Assembly (NCBI RefSeq): GCF_000011205.1
Contig: NC_003106.2
Coordinates: 1,316,001 to 1,380,000, forward strand
Length of the DNA: 64,000 bases
Direction: 5' to 3'
DNA from: Sulfurisphaera tokodaii str. 7
Lineage (GTDB): Archaea; Thermoproteota; Thermoprotei_A; Sulfolobales; Sulfolobaceae
Positions 52,835-64,000 of this stretch are shown in pieces. A program made the position numbers and the translations under genes. Numbering within the stretch: position 1 is the stretch's first letter; every line of letters starts with the position of its first letter. The notes under the pieces were generated by a model. That model searched no databases. It was not told where the DNA came from and saw only the letters and a program-made list of their open reading frames with translations.

Positions 52835-53747
52835 ATTTTATTCTATTATTTTAAATATTTAAATCTATTCCAAAACATTAATTAACATATTTAATATAAA
52901 GATTAACCCAGAGATATACATTCATATAATTAAAGAATTTATAAATAGTATTACACATGAATAAAATCCAAAGAAGGCATAAAAAGGATAGAGTTCAAGA
53001 TTATAATAAGTTGTGAAATAAGTAGTAGTTATTGGGAAATCACTACATCTTGGCATAACATTAATTTGATTATAGCTCTTTTTAGTCAGATGTACTTCGG
53101 TAACAAACATAAAACTAAGAATTATATTGAAAAATTTATTCATAAAATAAATTTCTTAATTTTCTATATTAATGAAATCTGCTAAATAAAGTGAATTAAT
53201 ATTAGTTTTAATATCGAGAAAATACTGTGAATTATCTAAATGTTAATTGGCTTGTCTAATCATAAAGCTCTAGTTTAGCATTGATATTAGTGAGCATCGG
53301 AAGTTAATTTATGTTGTGAATTTATTCTTAGTAATTTGTAAATATTTTGTAGGATTAAACATTAGTTAAATGATATTTTATAGTAAATATTATGAAAATT
53401 TCTAAGTTCTAGGAATTAAATCTTGGTTAAGTCGTATAATGTTGGATCAGGAGCTTCGTCATTTATGATCTTGGCATGAGCATTAATCTGATTACCTTTT
53501 GCTTTATTTTAAGATTTTTATATAAATAAACTAAATTTGTCTCATAGTATGATATACATAGTAATTCTTTCACTTAGCTCATGAAGTTCTTTTTTGTTAA
53601 TATAATCATGAAGAGATAATAGTCTTTCATTCATTAAGTTTCTATTTAAACTTTGCTACACTAAGGAAATCTACTCTTATTTTTACTTTTTATTGTTAAT
53701 ATTGATATTTCAAGCTTTATATATTTTATAATTGATATATAAGCAAG
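52835..53747. other. gene-free region
   Basis: About 910 bases, very AT-rich. A hydrophobic 73-codon frame at 52922-53143 (minus) is judged chance. A promoter TTTATATATTTTATAATTG (53717-53735) lies before the next gene. Confidence 0.5.
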
Positions 53748-54188
53748 ATGATAATAACTAAGAACCGTGAATCAAAATGGCAAGTTTTTACGTTTTCAGA
53801 AATATTAGAAATAAAAGACCCTATTTCAATTATAGAGTTGCTTACAAATCCTAGGTTATTGTTTAACATAGCTAGTGATAATAAGGTGATTTTTCTTTTG
53901 CCCTTTAAAAAAGATATTACTGGTCTAGTTCTTAAAAGAAGTTTAGTAGGAAAATTAGAAGGTCCTTTTATATATGATAGAATAGTGAAATATAGGATTT
54001 TAGGTGATAATTTTAAATATTTAATTTCATTTGAATTAAAAGAAAGGAAATTATTTATTTATTCTTTTCTTGCATATAGAGCTACTCTTTTAGATAAGTT
54101 AATTGGTGGAAATAAAGTATTAGAAGAGTTGACACCAGAAATATTTATTGGAAAACATTTAGCTAGAGTGATATTGGGAGATTCGTAA
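53748..54188 (+). CDS. unknown chromosomal protein
   Basis: 146 residues; alpha/beta pattern like a START/SRPBCC-type barrel at best (FIYDRIVKYRILGDNFKYLISFEL). No family recognised. Confidence 0.45.
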   Translation: MIITKNRESKWQVFTFSEILEIKDPISIIELLTNPRLLFNIASDNKVIFLLPFKKDITGLVLKRSLVGKLEGPFIYDRIVKYRILGDNFKYLISFELKERKLFIYSFLAYRATLLDKLIGGNKVLEELTPEIFIGKHLARVILGDS

Positions 54189-54195
54189 GATGTGC

Positions 54196-54549
54196 TCAAA
54201 TGTAAGTATGTGGCCTGATTTCTGTTTTAGGTTTTAATGCTTCAACTATAATAACATTATTATTGCTTAATCTCTTTAATATATCCTTTATCAATACTTT
54301 TATTTTTCTCATTCTTACATCTTTCAATTCCTGGTTAATTCTTTTTAGTTCTTCTAATGTTTCCGGTTTAACTATATAATATATTTCATCATCCTCTTTT
54401 ATAGCTCTTATTTCCTTTTCTATTTCTGCGGCTATTTTTATAATATCTTCCTCATCTTTATCCTTGATTAATTGTAATGTTTTATTGGCTGCTTCTATTA
54501 TTCTATCTTCATTCAAGTCATGAATTATATCTAATAGTTCATTTAACAC
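54196..54549 (-). CDS. helical unknown protein
   Basis: 117 residues from GTG 54549. A longer frame to 54615 runs into tRNA sequence and is discarded. Long helices, charged; possible coiled coil. Confidence 0.45.
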   Translation of the reverse strand: MLNELLDIIHDLNEDRIIEAANKTLQLIKDKDEEDIIKIAAEIEKEIRAIKEDDEIYYIVKPETLEELKRINQELKDVRMRKIKVLIKDILKRLSNNNVIIVEALKPKTEIRPHTYI

Positions 54550-54578
54550 AAAAGAATAATCTGCTTTTGAACTTAAAT

Positions 54579-54685
<107 letters not shown>

Positions 54686-54725
54686 TATAAAATTATATAT
54701 TTTATCTTATAGCTTTTTTGTTATC

Positions 54726-55325
54726 TTATGTTGGGGGTATTTTGAAAACCTTAATATTCCATATGTTACCTATTATTTCTCCTAAAAGATCATATACTCT
54801 TTCTGCTTTGTTTAAAATCAAGAAATCATTACTTACTATTACTTCTTTCCTAAGTAATAGGATTTTATCTGTTTTATTTACAACCTCGACGTTGATTCCT
54901 AGTTTTCTAAGCTTAGAAGCTAATTCTCCACTTTTACTTATTTGAGAGTCGAGTAGAATTATAGATTTTATATCTTTATGACTTAAGTATTCATTAACAA
55001 GAATAAGTGCCTCAAGTATTTCTGGGTCATTTTTTCTTTTTCCTAATCCCAAATCCCTATAAAATCCGTCATCGCATAAAAATATCTCATCTTCATAAAT
55101 AGCAGAAAGTAATGTTATTGCTATATTATATCCGTCAATTGCTATTTCACTTGGGTTAATAACTATTTTTCTTTTTACCTCTTCTATCTCTTTATTAGAA
55201 TGAGTGCATCTGTATAATAAAAGCCTTTCCTTTTTACTTAAGTTGTATCTAGCGGTAACTAAATCTAAGGCTGGCTTTCTATTATATCCTCTGTTTAATA
55301 GGTATTTATAGTCCTCATATGCCAT
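54726..55325 (-). CDS. DUF434/DUF5616 protein
   Basis: 199 residues from ATG 55325. [18 protein letters not shown] and YRCTHS are the DUF434 signature; the second half has an alpha/beta nuclease- or kinase-like pattern (DGYNIAITL). Its start overlaps the alaS 3' end. Function unknown. Confidence 0.7.
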   Translation of the reverse strand: MAYEDYKYLLNRGYNRKPALDLVTARYNLSKKERLLLYRCTHSNKEIEEVKRKIVINPSEIAIDGYNIAITLLSAIYEDEIFLCDDGFYRDLGLGKRKNDPEILEALILVNEYLSHKDIKSIILLDSQISKSGELASKLRKLGINVEVVNKTDKILLLRKEVIVSNDFLILNKAERVYDLLGEIIGNIWNIKVFKIPPT

Positions 55326-58029
55326 TATTAATTGTTGATTTAATTGTATTGACAATTTTATCAACATTTAGTTGTGTTGTTATACTTCCATATGTCCCTT
55401 TTCCTCCTCCTTTTCCTCCTTCTCTTCTTAAAGCTTCGATAATTTTATCGACTCTTAGGTCATTAGATGTAGCTATTTCAACCACGTTATTATTTCCTTT
55501 ATTAGATATATTTACAACTATACTTTTTTGATTCATTGTTAATTTTCTCATTGCTTCTTTTCTTAATTCTTCATCAAACAGATTAATTATATAAATTGTA
55601 ACGCCATTTACAGTCTCTTTTTTGCTTATATTCTCTATTTCTTGTAGCATCATTTTCCTGTATTGATTCAATAATTCTTCTTTTTCCTTGTATTCCTCTA
55701 GGAATCTCTTTAGTCTTACTTCTATTTGTTCTGGTGAAGTAGAAAGTTGTCTGGAAATTTCTTTTAATTTATCTTCTTCTTGTCTAGCATATTGAGCCAC
55801 AACATCTCCGGCAACATATTCTAGTCTTATTACGCCATCTTGGATCTTCTCCACGTTAATTATCTTTAAAGCTCCTATTTCTGAAGTATTAGATAAATGG
55901 GTTCCTCCGCATCCTTCAATATCCCAATCCTTTATTTCAATTAGTCTTACATCAGCTCCTTCAGGAACTCCACCAGCATAAATTGAAACGCCATATTTCA
56001 TTTCTGCCTCAGTTCTGTTTATTATTAGAGGTCTTACAGACCTCCTATCATTTATTATATAGTTAGCTAAGTCTTCTATTTTCTTGATCTCTTCTTCAGT
56101 GGGTAATTTATAGTGTGTTATATCTAATCTTCCTTTTTGCGGTGTTTTTTCTGCTCCCGCTTGCCATACATGTTCTCCTAGTACTTTTCTGGCTGCAGAA
56201 AGAATTACGTGAGTTACTGTATGGTGTTTCATTATTCTATATCTCCTTTGCCAATCTATTTCTCCATAGACTTCATCTCCTTCTTTTAGAGACGGCTCCT
56301 TATCAAGTATATGGAATATAACATCTTTTACTTTTTGTGTATCAACTACTTGGTAAGTATTTCCTTTTTCATCTTTAATTATCCCCGTATCTCCTATTTG
56401 TCCTCCTCCTTCTGGATAGAATGTAGTTTGATCGAGTACAAGGTAGTTTTTATATACACTAACTACTTTAGCTGTAAATGATCTTTTATATTGATCTTCA
56501 TAATATAATTTTTTGGTAGGGGGTAAGTTTTCTGCCAAATCAATAACATCTTTAGGTAATTTCTCTTTTTTAGTATCTTTTAATGGTACGGTTTGATGTC
56601 TTTTTGCTACTAAGCCATAGAAATTGTAAGGTACTTCAACTTTTATTTCTGGATTTATCTTTCTTATTTCTTCAACTAGTAAATCTGGGGGAATACCATT
56701 TGAATCATAAAGTTTTACTAAATCATCCACGGAGATTTCTTTTCTTCTAGATAAAGAAGAAGCTGTAAGTGATATTTTTGATAATGTTTCGTTAAATCTT
56801 TCTTGCTCTAAATTAACTACATCAAGGATATAGTCTTTATTCTTTAACAACTGTGGAAAATCTTCCTTCCAATATTCTATTTGTTCTTTAACCAATTCAT
56901 AAAGTTTTATATCACTTCCTAATAATCTTAGTACTCTTAATGCTCTTCTAATCAATAATCTTCCTAAGTATCCTTCTCCAGAGTTTGATGGAACGAGACC
57001 ATCGGCAAGCATTAACGCTATAGTTTTAGTATGATCCAATACTTGGAATACTCTAGCAGCTCTTGTTAGTTCTTGATCTACATATTTTAAATCTAATCCA
57101 AGTTTCTTTGCTACTTCTTCTCTGTGCCTTTTAATTGTTTCTGGTTTATCTGGGTCTATTCTACCAGCAAGTATTGCTGCTGTTTTTAGTAATTCGTCAT
57201 CTACTAGAGGAGCTCCTATCTTATTAAAGAAAGTATACACTAAATTACCGTAAATTGCATGGAATGCTGTGGGAGTCTTTTGGGTAAACCATGCTATTCT
57301 TTCTACTCCATAACCTGTATCAACTATTTTTAATTTTAAAGGTACGTAGTTACCATCTTTTATCTCATATTGCATAAATACTAGTGTTGCTAATTCTAAT
57401 CCTCCTACAGTTACTTCAAATGACGGACCTGCATTTCCTCCTCCTTCCCACCAAGATTCCTTATAATTTAATTCCTCTTCTGGTATACCTATTTCTTCTA
57501 CAAAGAACTCCTTTGACAATTCAACTGTTTCATCTTTCCAGTATATTTGCTTATCTGGATAATTAAACGCATGATGGGCAGCCATTTCAAATGTTGTTAA
57601 ATGTCTTCCAAAAGTAACTCCTACATTATCTACATCTTCCAATCTAATACAGGGCTGGGAGAGAACAAGTGGGTTTGCTGGTGGTGGTACTATTCCGCTA
57701 GTTACAAAAGGTTGAAAATCAACTATACTCGCTATTGTAAGATATAAATCCTCTCTCCATCGTGCTAATACTGGTTTTGGTGGAATAATTGTATGACCTT
57801 TTTTCTCAAAGAATTTGAGGAATTTTTGTCTTGCTTCTCTTACAGTTAATGGTGGGCTCTTAATATTTAAATCAAAAAAGTAGTAATCTGTGCAAGGTAT
57901 ATCAGCACAAACGTTTCTTTCTTTATCCTTAGTCCAAAATGGTGTTTGACAAACTTGGCAAATCTTTCTGTTATAATTATTATTTAAAAAGAATTTCAAA
58001 CGATACTCATTTTCATTAACTTGAACCAT
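55315..58029 (-). CDS. alaS: alanyl-tRNA synthetase
   Basis: 904 residues. N-terminal zinc motif (CQVCQTPFW) of archaeal AlaRS, catalytic core, editing domain with HHTVTH near residue 600 and CGGTH near 705. Charges tRNA-Ala and clears mischarged Ser/Gly. Confidence 0.95.
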   Translation of the reverse strand: MVQVNENEYRLKFFLNNNYNRKICQVCQTPFWTKDKERNVCADIPCTDYYFFDLNIKSPPLTVREARQKFLKFFEKKGHTIIPPKPVLARWREDLYLTIASIVDFQPFVTSGIVPPPANPLVLSQPCIRLEDVDNVGVTFGRHLTTFEMAAHHAFNYPDKQIYWKDETVELSKEFFVEEIGIPEEELNYKESWWEGGGNAGPSFEVTVGGLELATLVFMQYEIKDGNYVPLKLKIVDTGYGVERIAWFTQKTPTAFHAIYGNLVYTFFNKIGAPLVDDELLKTAAILAGRIDPDKPETIKRHREEVAKKLGLDLKYVDQELTRAARVFQVLDHTKTIALMLADGLVPSNSGEGYLGRLLIRRALRVLRLLGSDIKLYELVKEQIEYWKEDFPQLLKNKDYILDVVNLEQERFNETLSKISLTASSLSRRKEISVDDLVKLYDSNGIPPDLLVEEIRKINPEIKVEVPYNFYGLVAKRHQTVPLKDTKKEKLPKDVIDLAENLPPTKKLYYEDQYKRSFTAKVVSVYKNYLVLDQTTFYPEGGGQIGDTGIIKDEKGNTYQVVDTQKVKDVIFHILDKEPSLKEGDEVYGEIDWQRRYRIMKHHTVTHVILSAARKVLGEHVWQAGAEKTPQKGRLDITHYKLPTEEEIKKIEDLANYIINDRRSVRPLIINRTEAEMKYGVSIYAGGVPEGADVRLIEIKDWDIEGCGGTHLSNTSEIGALKIINVEKIQDGVIRLEYVAGDVVAQYARQEEDKLKEISRQLSTSPEQIEVRLKRFLEEYKEKEELLNQYRKMMLQEIENISKKETVNGVTIYIINLFDEELRKEAMRKLTMNQKSIVVNISNKGNNNVVEIATSNDLRVDKIIEALRREGGKGGGKGTYGSITTQLNVDKIVNTIKSTINNGI

Positions 58030-58080
58030 AATCTAAGTAATTAAGAAGCAGATTAAAAGAGTTTGTATTAAAAAAGATTT

Positions 58081-58398
58081 TTAACCAAAGAGGGAAGCTA
58101 GTCCTCCACCTATTTCTTCTTCGCTTGGTCCTTTCTTTTCTTCCTCTTCTTTCTTCTCCTCTTTCTTCTCAGCTTGTTGAGCTGGTGCCGCTGCTGGTGC
58201 TGCAGCTACTGCTACTGGCATTGCAGTAGCATTCTTTAATACCTCATCTATATTTACTTCTTTTAATGCTGCGACTACAGCCTTTAGTCTTACCTCATCT
58301 ACTGTTATACCTGCAGCTGTTAATACATTTTTTAGGTTTTCTTCGTTTATTTCTTTTTTGGCTGAGTGTAAGAGTAAACTAGCATATATATATTCCAT
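58081..58398 (-). CDS. rpl12: ribosomal protein L12 (P1)
   Basis: 105 residues from ATG 58398 with an overlapping SD-like GGTG. Helical N-terminus, Ala-rich hinge, acidic tail. Its last 90 bases are identical to those of L10. Confidence 0.95.
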   Translation of the reverse strand: MEYIYASLLLHSAKKEINEENLKNVLTAAGITVDEVRLKAVVAALKEVNIDEVLKNATAMPVAVAAAPAAAPAQQAEKKEEKKEEEEKKGPSEEEIGGGLASLFG

Positions 58399-58436
58399 AT
58401 CTATCACACCATAAAGGTATTAACTAATATATAAAT

Positions 58437-59441
58437 TCATCCTCCGAATAATGAGGATAGTCCTCCACCTATTTCTTCTTCGCTTGGTCCTTTCTTTTCT
58501 TCCTCTTCTTTCTTCTCCTCTTTCTTCTCAGCTTGTTGAGCTGGTGCTTGTTGGGTTTGCGGCACTTGAATTCCTAAATCTACTTTTCCGCTTATTGCAC
58601 TTGCTAGTGCATAAGCTTTTGATATAGCTCTAGAGAATACAGCTTGCACAGTCTCTGGTGTTATAAATCCAATTTCCGCAGCTAATGATAAAGCATTTCT
58701 TGCAGCTTTTTCTGCTGAGACTTTTAGAACATCTGGTATTGGATATGCTATTTCTACTGCTAATCCGAATGCTGATTGATAAGCTTTCATTATATCTGTC
58801 TTATAATCATCTAAGTTGATAGATAGTTGATTCCCTGGTATAATTAGACCATTATCATAAGCTACTTTTATATTAAGTTTTATATGAACAGGCATTATTC
58901 CTAGTTTTTGTAATATTGGTATAGCATCTGGAGGAATTGGATCTCCTGGTTTAGCTATTACAGTATCTTGTGTGACATGAATTTTCCCATCTTGAACTTT
59001 AGTCTTTATTTTTAATTTTCCAAATATGCTTAATGCTGGACCTGCAGGCATTCCAGTATCTCCAGCGGGAATAACTACTTCTTCATCAGCTTTGTCACCA
59101 GGCATTGCGTACCTTTTTAGTTTAAACTTTGAAAGGAATAATTGAATTTCAAATGGGTTTTTATTCGTGAATATAAAAGCGTTAGGACCAGTTAAATAAG
59201 GTTCTAATTTGGATACATCTAAACCAGCATTTTTCGCGGCTATTCCAAATAATGTATTCTTTGTAACTTTAATTTCTGCCATTCCTCTCATTTTTTTCCT
59301 AATATCGTGCAATTTATCAGCTGGGAATCCTTCAATATTTGCAATTATTATTGTATGGTATTCCCTTAGTTTTTGTTCAAGTTCCTTTACTTCTTCAATT
59401 TTCCATTTCGCTATTTTTCTTTCTTGCGTTATAACTGCCAT
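58437..59441 (-). CDS. rpl10: ribosomal protein L10 (P0)
   Basis: 334 residues from ATG 59441. L10 fold, then the same acidic tail as L12; forms the stalk base carrying L12 dimers. Confidence 0.95.
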
Positions 59442-59446
59442 GATTC

Positions 59447-60106
59447 TCACTTCTTTAATTCTACTTTAACTATTTTACCCATTGTAGTTTTTACATATAT
59501 AGCTCTTAAGTTTGCCTCAACTTTTGCTTTGTTTTCTATTGTATTAAGTACAGCTAATGCATTTTCGGCTAAATCTTCTGGTTTCATATCCTCTGTACCT
59601 ATAAACACTTGGACATGTGGTTGATCTTTTGTTTTTACTAGCGTTGATCTTTTGAATCTAAGAATATACTCTGTAATATCTGCGGCATTTGGTAGTGGTG
59701 TAGGGAATTTTCCTCTCGGACCCAATGCAGGACCTAAAATTCTACCTACTAAAGCCATAGAATCTTGTGCTACAAGGAACCAATCATTCTGTCTTGCCAG
59801 TTTTTTAATAGCTCTTTTTTGTCCTTGAAGTTTCTGCAATTCTTCTTTTGTAAGCAATACGTTTGGTTCTGCTTTTTTTGCAGATTCTATTTGTTGAAAA
59901 GCTGGTATTACTAAAACTTTTCTTGGTTTTGAAGGTTCTTTTGGTAATGGTACGATTTCTCTAAGTTTTAACTCACCTTTTTTCATATCAATTCCTTTAA
60001 ATGTAACTATGAGTTCAACACTTTGTGTAAAATTCCTTTTAGGGTTATTTTCTGGATTAAGAGCAACTTTAAGAGCTTCTACTAAACTATCCTTACTGGC
60101 TAACAT
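59447..60106 (-). CDS. rpl1: ribosomal protein L1
   Basis: 219 residues from ATG 60106. [19 protein letters not shown] is the L1 signature. Known autoregulator of this operon in archaea. Confidence 0.95.
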
Positions 60107-60111
60107 GTTCT

Positions 60112-60624
60112 TCACCCTTCTGCTTCATTCCATTTTTGTTCATATTTGGCTAATAAATCATCATATTTTCCTTCATCTACGGCTTTAACTAATTCTTTAG
60201 GGCTTTTCTTATCTACTGTTAAACCTATAGAATGAGCTGTACCTAAGATTGATTTTACTGCGGCTTTTAATGTTTTTGCTGTTATTTGGGGCTTTTTCAT
60301 TATCGCTACCTGGATTATATCCTCAAATTTTATATCGCCTACTTTTTTGTGTGCTGGATCTCCAGAGGGTTCACTTGCATTTGCAAATTTTAACAATAAT
60401 GAAGTAGTAGTTGGTATTCCTACCTTTATTTCGTATTTCTTTGTATCAGTATCTACTTCTAATGTTACTGGTACTGACATTCCTTTAAATTGAGAAGTTG
60501 CATCATTTATCTTTTTTACTACTTCTCCTACATTAAGTCCTAATTGTGACAGTGTAGGAGCTAATGGTGGACCTGGTTTTACATTTCCTCCTTCAACCAC
60601 GATTTTAATTGATTTTGTAGGCAT
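60112..60624 (-). CDS. rpl11: ribosomal protein L11
   Basis: 170 residues. [20 protein letters not shown] at the N-terminus and the C-terminal rRNA-binding domain fit L11. GTPase-centre protein. Confidence 0.95.
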
Positions 60625-60634
60625 CTATTCTCAC

Positions 60635-61093
60635 CTATTTTTTCACAGGTTTGACTTGATCTATTGGAACTGTAACTTGTAAGGGGAAAGATGATTCTAA
60701 AATATTTAAAACTACTTCATTTTTGGCACTATCTATTCTAACTACTTGAGCTTGCATACCTCTAAAGGGTCCAGAAGTAACTTCTACCATATCACCTACT
60801 TTATATGCTGGGGCAATTGTGGTTTTAGAAATGAATTTAATTATATCATCTTTTTGTACAAGACCTTGTGCAAATCCTCTGACATGTCTTATACCTTGCG
60901 ATACAAGCTTAACCACGTGGGGTCCAGTAGCTTCTAAAATCACATAGCCTTTTACATTAGGTGGTACTATTATAGAATATACTTCTTTTATATTATTTGT
61001 CTTTATTCTTTCTTCAATCATTAATGCAACATTTATCTCTTGCCCTCCAGTTACTCTAACAGCATAATAGTTGGAGAATCTAGGCCTTTCCAT
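60635..61093 (-). CDS. spt5: transcription elongation factor NusG/Spt5
   Basis: 152 residues, NGN domain then KOW (VGDMVEVTSGPFRGMQAQV). Partner of Spt4; binds RNA polymerase. Confidence 0.95.
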   Translation of the reverse strand: MERPRFSNYYAVRVTGGQEINVALMIEERIKTNNIKEVYSIIVPPNVKGYVILEATGPHVVKLVSQGIRHVRGFAQGLVQKDDIIKFISKTTIAPAYKVGDMVEVTSGPFRGMQAQVVRIDSAKNEVVLNILESSFPLQVTVPIDQVKPVKK

Positions 61094-61103
61094 AATTATT
61101 ACC

Positions 61104-61283
61104 CTAGTGTAGTAATAGGGCTACTGTCAATTGAATAATATAAGCAATTATTCCTACAATTGCCATAACAAGTAAGGTAAGCTTAATACTTTGATTTAAT
61201 GTGTCTTTTTCAGGTTTCTTAGCTACGGAAATTATTCTTTTCCAATCTTCTCTTAAATTCTTTAACCTTTGTGAAAGACTCAT
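61104..61283 (-). CDS. secE: protein translocase subunit SecE/Sec61-gamma
   Basis: 59 residues. Amphipathic N-terminal helix with [19 protein letters not shown] and one membrane helix. 10 bases before NusG, a standard order. Confidence 0.9.
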
Positions 61284-61315
61284 ATACGATATAGTTAAAC
61301 GTTTAGTTATTAACT

Positions 61316-62449
61316 TTAACTACTAAAAAGCCTTTTTATAAACCATTCAGCATCAAACGGTATTAGACTGTCATAATCTTGTCCGACTCCTAAATATATT
61401 ACTGGCTTATTTAATTCATATGCTAGGGATAGAATCACACCCCCTTTAGCATCTGCATCTACTTTAGTTAATATTACGGCATCATAACCTACATTATTCT
61501 CAAAATATTTTGCTTGTTCTAATGCGTCATTCCCAGCTAATGAATCTAGAACTAAAATTCGTAAATCTGGTTTTGCTATTTTTACAATTCTTTTTAACTC
61601 AGATACTAGATCTTCATCAATATGCATTCTCCCCGCAGTATCGATTAGTACTACATCAATATTTCTACTTTTTGCAGAATTAATAGCATCAAAAGCTACA
61701 GATGCAGGATCAGCACCATATTTTCCTTTTACTATTGGAATTTCTAACTTGCTTGCGTGATATGCAAGTTGCTCCTGAGCTGCGGCTCTAAATGTATCAG
61801 AGGCTGAGATTATACACGAAATTTTATTTTTCTTTAATAAATATGCTACTTTTGCTATTGTAGTTGTTTTTCCTACTCCGTTTACTCCAAAGAAAACAAT
61901 TACATATGGTTTCTTATTTCTTTTTCTTATTTCTTCTATTAGATCTATTCTCTGGTTTTTTGTTAATATTTCTTCTATTGATTTTTTTAATGAATTAGTA
62001 ACTAGCTCCTCTAAATCTTCACTTCTAGTGACTTTTTTCCCAATTATTGCATTCTTCAAATCATCTAATATTTTTTCAGTAACCTCATACGAAACATCAG
62101 ATTCTAGTAGTTGGTATCTAAGTTCCTCTAATATATCCTGGATATCCTCTTCTTTAATAGTTTTATATTTAATAAAATCAAAAAATGAAAACCTAGATTT
62201 TTTTTCTTCTGTGGTAATTATATTTTTTTTCTCTTCTTTTTCTACTATTTGAACTCCTTCTGGAGGATTTGTAATTTCCTGCTTTTGTTGGGTTTGTGTT
62301 TCTTCTAATCGAGGAGATTTTGCTTCTTCGATTTGTAAAGTTGGAGCGGTTTGTTTTGTTTCTTCTTTCTTTTCTTCTTCAGGTTTGCTTTCTCCTTTTA
62401 TTTTATCTAATAAATTATTAAATGCTTTTTTTAATTTATCAAAACAAAT
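61316..62449 (-). CDS. ftsY: signal recognition particle receptor FtsY
   Basis: 377 residues if the frame is read from ATT 62449. The NG domain begins only near codon 95 and includes [15 protein letters not shown] and DTAGRMH; the first ATG (62059) would delete most of the N domain. Upstream of it [18 protein letters not shown] is typical of the FtsY start. A one-base change in a T4 run (62441-62444) would place a TTG in frame. Confidence 0.85.
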
Positions 62450-62904
62450 TATCCACCTTTATTTTGTTGAGCTTGCAATTGTTGTTGTGCTTGATTAAGT
62501 ATGTCAGCTATTTCTTTATAGGCTTCTAAAGATTTAGCTAATTCTTTTTCTACGTTACTTAAAACGTTTGATAATTCACTTTTTTTATCATTTAATACTT
62601 TAGTTGCAAAATCTGGGTCTACTTCTGCATAATATTCTAGACCTAAGTGAACTAAAACTTTTGCCTTATCTATACCTTGAACCTTGAATATTACGTTTCC
62701 TCTTTTGTCCCCTACCATTAAGAGCTCTTGACTATTTTGTAATTCTTTTAATGCTTGTAATGAGGAGTCTATTGACATTATATTATCTTGTAGTTCAGCA
62801 TAAGTTTTCTGTAAATAATCAATATACTTTTTTAATGCATCTGCTTGTGCTAATAAATCCTCTAAAGAGACAACTACTTTTTGCTGATTTTCTTCATTAC
62901 TCAT
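62449..62904 (-). CDS. pfdA: prefoldin alpha subunit
   Basis: 151 residues from ATG 62904. Two long coiled-coil arms with a beta hairpin between (VGDKRGNVIFKVQG). Holds unfolded proteins for the thermosome. Confidence 0.9.
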   Translation of the reverse strand: MSNEENQQKVVVSLEDLLAQADALKKYIDYLQKTYAELQDNIMSIDSSLQALKELQNSQELLMVGDKRGNVIFKVQGIDKAKVLVHLGLEYYAEVDPDFATKVLNDKKSELSNVLSNVEKELAKSLEAYKEIADILNQAQQQLQAQQNKGG

Positions 62905-62909
62905 AAATA

Positions 62910-63170
62910 TCACATTATTATTTTATTTAACTTTGCTAAATCTCTTACTGTTTTATCTTTTGCTTCTTCTACTGGTATCTCTTTTATTTCCTCTATCTTT
63001 ATATTATATCTCTTTACTTTGTTCTTGCTTCCTAAATATGAATACAAGTACTCTAATGCTTGTTTTTCATTTAATGCTCTTACATACTTAACTACTTTTT
63101 GTTTCATTGGATAATGTGAAGCATTAAATGTTACTATTGCTCTTATGACGTAAGTTTTTATCTCACTCAT
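62910..63170 (-). CDS. ribosomal protein L18Ae/LX
   Basis: 86 residues from ATG 63170; [22 protein letters not shown] is the LX start. Confidence 0.9.
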
Positions 63171-63171
63171 C

Positions 63172-63843
63172 TCAATCACTAAAAGCTCTTTGGATTCTTA
63201 AAATCTCTGGTCCTGTTGTTGCTGAACCTACTAGAACTCCATTCCTATTTGCTATTAAACCACTATGGATAAAAGCACTGCCAAAATTAACAGTACCAGT
63301 ATCTATTTTTACTCTAAATAATTTACTTAATTTATCGAGTTCTTCTTCTGTTGTATCTATGTGAACTAAACCAGCTTTATCAGTTATAACTCCTACAGAA
63401 CCTACAGTTATAATATTAGCTATGCTTCCTTTTTCTATATTATCAATCTGTAGACTTTCCTTTATTTTTTTAAATTCGATGCTACTTAACTCTGGATAAA
63501 TTAAAGCCCCATAAGAATTAGTGAGAATTATGTTTCCTAAAGCAGTTGGTCTTATATCTAAAATTTCTACTCTAACATCTCTAGCTATATCTTTTATCTT
63601 CTTTACTTCTTCATCATCAACATTTCTGGGTAATAATATAACATTATTGTTGCCAGCTACAAAAATTCCTATAAGGAAGCTTTTAGCAATAGTTGTCTGT
63701 ATTATTTCTGTTTTGAAAGTTTCTTGGATTTTTTGGATTGTTTCAACATCCAAATTTTTAGGAACTATAGTATATTTATCATTAGTAAAGATATATATCC
63801 CTATGTTATCGGTTCCAAAAATAGTTAACTTATCTATGATCAT
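63172..63843 (-). CDS. translation factor aIF6
   Basis: 223 residues, five repeated units of the IF6 propeller ([25 protein letters not shown]). Keeps large and small ribosomal subunits apart. Confidence 0.95.
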
Positions 63844-64000
63844 TCACTCTTTAATGCAAGTCTGACTAAATATGTTTTTTCTCCTATCTTTTTTACTGCT
63901 ACTCTTACTTTTCTTACTATTTTGTCTCTTCCGTTATATGTTATACTCTTAGCTAATAGAGGGTCAATTATTACTTTCTCGGCTCCAAAATGTCTTTGTA
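63840..64000 (-). CDS. ribosomal protein L31e (partial)
   Basis: The last 52 codons ([20 protein letters not shown], ending ALKSE) match L31e; the start is outside the window. Overlaps aIF6 by 4 bases. Confidence 0.85.
   Translation of the reverse strand, partial: QRHFGAEKVIIDPLLAKSITYNGRDKIVRKVRVAVKKIGEKTYLVRLALKSE

Noticed and set aside
52922-53143. Hydrophobic 73-codon frame on the minus strand
   Set aside because: AT-rich region, no promoter or SD, no neighbour coupling; hydrophobic residues follow from T-rich codons.
58099-58547. 90-bp repeat as mobile element
   Set aside because: It is the conserved acidic tail shared by L10 and L12.

Overview
The window is from a crenarchaeon of the order Sulfolobales. 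It is AT-rich, its promoters have TATA boxes about 26 bases ahead of leaderless or nearly leaderless genes, its ribosomal protein/NusG/SecE/FtsY cluster is archaeal, two tRNA genes carry introns, and about 39 kb matches the layout of Sulfolobus conjugative plasmids. Genus cannot be fixed by eye (Sulfurisphaera, Sulfolobus or Acidianus are all plausible).

Positions 1 to about 39,700 are an integrated conjugative plasmid of the pNOB8/pKEF9/pARN kind. Its right end is marked by a tyrosine integrase (38317-39558) next to an intron-containing tRNA-Met gene (39692-39777). Its left end lies outside the window. The transfer genes are split into two blocks. Block one (4561-11376) has a VirB4/TraE-like ATPase, a heavily glycosylatable surface protein and a VirB6-like membrane protein. 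Block two (20031-24298) has a VirB2-like pilin, small membrane proteins and a VirD4/TraG-like ATPase with a possible C-terminal nuclease domain. A gene-free region (24748-25548) with 21-bp iterons and a long pyrimidine tract is the likely origin. The right part (35781-38328) is a nine-gene operon of small regulatory and replication proteins.

The most striking part is regulatory. Three modules each have a divergent pair of winged-helix genes and a second promoter driving a zinc SWIM-protein gene, and each module has its own operator sequence: TGTTATGT..ACATAACA (module I, 1-2963), TATGTGAT..ATCACATA (module II, 11412-15274) and TGATACGT..ACGTATCA (module III, 34192-35778 and the operon after it). 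In modules I and II one winged-helix gene leads into parB, which matches the aspA-parB-parA segregation cassette of pNOB8. Modules I and II are inverted, diverged copies of each other. A Doc-toxin/65-residue gene pair inside has been flipped. Both parB genes carry a palindrome at the same place but with different arm sequences.

Thirteen copies of an 18-bp near-palindrome, GTTAACTCCCCAGTTAAC and variants, lie between 2979 and 36850 and none was seen in the chromosome. They sit at gene and module borders, and six are read through in frame inside proteins. They look like the short recombination motifs reported for these plasmids.

From 39,834 on the DNA is ordinary chromosome: a secreted protein, SAM decarboxylase, a mevalonate cluster (HMG-CoA synthase, thiolase, DUF35 protein, HMG-CoA reductase), serine hydroxymethyltransferase, GAPDH-PGK, tRNA-Gln, several unknown genes, tRNA-Arg with intron, AlaRS, then on the minus strand L31e, aIF6, LX, prefoldin alpha, FtsY, SecE, NusG, L11, L1, L10 and L12.
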